Assembly (NCBI GenBank): GCA_964019165.1
Contig: OZ025267.1
Span: 4,883,269 to 4,947,268 of the forward strand
Length of the DNA stretch: 64,000 nucleotides
Source: Mastigias papua
Lineage: Eukaryota > Cnidaria > Scyphozoa > Rhizostomeae > Mastigiidae
Reading direction: 5' to 3'
The position numbers and the translations under genes are program-made. Below, piece after piece: positions 61,792 through 64,000 of the stretch. The notes under the pieces were generated by a model that was given only the letters and a program-made list of their open reading frames with translations, was not told where the DNA came from and did no database searches. How positions within the stretch are numbered: the stretch's first letter is position 1; each line of letters begins with the position of its first letter.

Positions 61792-63790
61792 CTGTGTGAC
61801 AAAGAAGTTGAGAAATGGTAACAGCTTAAAGTAGCAATTAGGCTCTGAAGATGGACATCGTTGGAAAAATACTTATCAGGGGCGTAATGAAGTAGAGAGT
61901 GGGAGTGTGAGGGTGTGGGGGTGTAGGAGTGTGGGAGTATGGGAGTGATACCATCACTTTTCTTAGCAACATCGTCTATCCTGTATCCTACTTTCTTCTT
62001 TTTAGCATAACCCCATATAAACCAGGCTCCATTGTGGTCTGAGGGCCCTCCATATGTAAAAATTGTAAAATGAAATGAAACGAAACTAAGAGTGAATCGA
62101 AGTCCCGATTTTTGGAACCAAATTAGCATACATGCTGAAGTTCAGCTACATTACCTCTAACATTTGCAGCATCCTCCGTCGATACGTCTTGACTTAGATT
62201 ACTGTTTTCAATCATGCCTTGACCACTGCAATTGACATGTCCACATTCGCAATTGGCTCCACATTGTGGTACTGTTGTCGGGTTTGCATCGACAGGTAAC
62301 TGCACTGAATTACTTGATAGCAACGAAGATCGATTTGATATGGAGCCACCAGGCTCTCCAAACCCAGAATCACACCTGTTTTCTCCGATAATTTGGTTTT
62401 CATTCAAATTCTGATCAACTGCATTGAGTACTTCCTCCACGATCTCCTCCTCCTCAACGTTCTCGATTGGAACTTCACCTGCTCTTTCTTGTACCTCCTC
62501 GCCTATCTGAGCTCCACTATTGTTTGAATTCCTATCCTTCTCTCCTTCCGATTGGCTATCGGGGCTTTCAGGGCACTCCTCGATGTCCTCCATCCGATTT
62601 CGCAACTGGCCATTGTCCTTTGCGTTGAGTGCAAGTATTGCAGATGAATGGGAATTCTGTGCCAATTGAATGCTGCTGTTGACTGCTATCATGCTTCTTC
62701 GTCGTTTCTCAACTATTTTCAACTCGGCATTCGCTGTTTTTCATGGAAAGGCAAAGTGATTTAAATATGAGCTAGAATGAAACACTACCTCCCCCTTCGC
62801 ATAAATACCTATCCCTCTAAAAGCAATATAGCCAAAAAAGAGAGCCAAAATACAGTTGTCTTGATCACTAATAGTGGCCTTTCCTTTCATTTCATTTACT
62901 TCATTTCATTTTATTTTAAACTTCTTTACCCGGGTGGTGATTCAAATCAAACAACTTGCTTTGCAGTCCCCCCGTGCAAATCTAGTTACAAAAATAACCA
63001 TCAGTGAAGACTAATTGCATTACAAAGAGTTAAACTACTTAAAAATTGTATAAGTGTGTGGAGCATATAAAAATATAAAAATGAGAATTATTTAAAGCAG
63101 GAATAAACTGGATATTATTGAAAATGAAAGTTAGCGTTGTGAGAATTAGTGGATGTTGCAAACAGTTTCTGGCAAAAAAGAACAAGAGTTGGAAGTACGA
63201 ATGTATTTGGTCCTCGAAAAAGTAATATTGGGTAAAGCCTATGAATCTTTAATGCATGCTATGTAGTGGCCTTGTAAACTTCCCTAAACTTGTGGACACT
63301 GGCTGATGCGATATATCGTGCCAGTGGACAATGGAGTAAGTCGAATCATCATTTGAGTATGATAGCTGAAGTGATGTATTTCGATTGGCGCTAGACACAA
63401 AAGCTTGTTTCAACTGGGACTGACGAGCGCCAAGCGAGTTAAGTTCTATTGTTAAACGATTAAATGTGGCACGTAAAAGTTTAGCGCACTTTAGCGTGCT
63501 TAACCACGGAAATGTCTTCTGCCTTGTCAAGTTAATCAAGAAAAGTTAACCTGGTTAGCGCTTGCAAGCCTTAGTGGGAATCAAGCTAATGGTGACCTAG
63601 TGAGACTGCAGGAAATTTCACTTAACCAGCTCATATATGAAAATATATCAAAACACAAAGATATCCTACCTCTTCATGAATTGTAACTTAATCAAAAAAG
63701 CCAAACCAACTTACTTGGATGAACTCTGCTGGGTTTGCCTCCTTTTGTTCGATAGAAAGTCAAACGAGCAAGTATGCCAAACGCCAAAGT
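60503..63790 (-). CDS. Cys-loop (nicotinic-receptor-like) ligand-gated channel subunit, C-terminal part
   Basis: Three - strand exons (63790-63715, 62733-62155, 61791-60503) join in phase. The product starts in a hydrophobic TLAFGILARLTFY segment, interpreted as the end of M3, followed by RTKGGKPSRVHP. A very long hydrophilic region rich in Ser, Glu, Lys and Asn comes next, then a basic amphipathic stretch, EWMTSAIIFNRFF, a hydrophobic segment IILLALAVFISLLAVFL and a 10-residue tail. The EW...(D/N)R(F/L)F pattern before a single C-terminal membrane helix is that of M4 of nicotinic receptors. The M3-M4 loop would be about 590 residues against roughly 100-250 in most subunits. The ligand-binding domain and M1-M2 must lie beyond the right edge. 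By family it would be a pentameric plasma-membrane ion channel; the ligand is unknown. Confidence 0.65.
61792..62154 (-). other. Receptor intron (363 bp) with G-rich minisatellite
   Basis: GT...AG on the - strand. It contains GGGAGTGTG-type repeats at 61893-61950 (G-rich on the + strand, C-rich in the transcript). Confidence 0.85.
62155..62733 (-). CDS. Receptor exon: first part of intracellular loop
   Basis: Acceptor AAAAACAG; the exon begins with two bases (CG) that complete a codon from an exon ending in one base, matching the exon at 63715. It ends AGA G|GTAATG. It encodes NAELKIVEKRRRSMIAVN, then acidic runs (ENVEEEEIVEEV) and a Cys-rich CGANCECGHVNCSG block. No known domain. 579 bp. 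Confidence 0.8.
62734..63714 (-). other. Receptor intron (about 981 bp)
   Basis: Bounded by GTAAGT (63714) and AG (62735) on the - strand. A (TTTCA)n tract at 62880-62925 may be a LINE tail. The - strand frame 63249-63539 (96 codons) has no supporting splice sites or domain. Confidence 0.6.
63715..63790 (-). CDS. Receptor exon: end of M3
   Basis: A 76-bp exon between TACTATCCCTTAG and A|GTAAGT on the - strand, encoding TLAFGILARLTFYRTKGGKP and SRVHP plus one base. Its phase (1) fits the next exon exactly. The short hydrophobic segment followed by a basic turn resembles the end of M3 of Cys-loop receptors. It is short, so the identification depends on the context. Confidence 0.5.
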
Positions 63791-64000
63791 CTAAGGGATA
63801 GTAAATACTGATTTTCTAAATCTAGAAAAAATTTATATTTCCTAATAGAACACACTTTCCTGTCAACTTTAGATATGAAATCTTGACATTAGAATTGTTC
63901 TTTAGCAGCACACAAGTCCGTTTCATTCGCCCTTTTAGTTCTACCCTCTATAATTGAAATTTTATCTGTCTTATAAAGAACATTCCTTTTCATAAGAGCG
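63791..64000. other. No exon recognised
   Basis: Presumably intron upstream of the M3 exon. No coding sequence identified before the edge. Confidence 0.5.

Overview
The window is animal nuclear DNA: spliced genes with consensus splice sites, introns of 0.3-2 kb, long gene-poor stretches, very long (TA)n arrays and many decayed transposons. The LINE fragments look like those common in cnidarians and other marine invertebrates, and the two recognisable genes are metazoan ion channels. A cnidarian or another early-branching marine invertebrate is my best guess. The species cannot be fixed from the sequence alone.

Genes. Two convergent genes occupy the right-hand third. On the + strand, six exons (47686-54521) encode the transmembrane core, pore, C-linker, cyclic-nucleotide-binding-homology domain and C-terminal coiled coil of an ERG-type (KCNH) voltage-gated potassium channel, 675 residues to the stop. 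Its N-terminal (PAS-side) exons were not found. On the - strand, exons at 63790-63715, 62733-62155 and 61791-60503 join in phase and look like the end of a Cys-loop (nicotinic-receptor-like) subunit: the end of M3, an unusually long intracellular loop of about 590 residues, and M4 at the C-terminus. About 6 kb with no recognised gene separates the two stop codons. The left two-thirds has no confident host gene, only two weak orphan exon candidates (near 12.4 and 16.2 kb).

Mobile DNA. Decayed LINE reverse transcriptases lie near 5-6, 10, 21-22, 25-27.5 and 41-42 kb. A Penelope-like reverse transcriptase pseudogene sits in the third visible intron of the channel gene (52.1-52.6 kb). Non-autonomous DNA transposons with terminal inverted repeats are frequent, two of them with 8-bp hAT-type target duplications (15.0 and 20.1 kb). 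A 2.2-kb element (40196-42428) has 271-bp near-identical terminal inverted repeats and an exact 9-bp target duplication. It carries a dead LINE and sits inside another repeat whose uninterrupted relative is also in the window. tRNA-derived SINE heads occur near 3.0, 29.0 and 51.1 kb.

Most notable signal. A 44-nt segment on the - strand at 24624-24667 has every conserved core element of a type I hammerhead ribozyme with three base-paired stems. It lies between two (TA)n arrays. At least four degenerate relatives are scattered through the window, one immediately beside another (TA)n array, and hammerheads are known companions of Penelope-like elements. One (TA)n array has also clearly been inserted into a LINE reading frame with a 19-bp flanking duplication.
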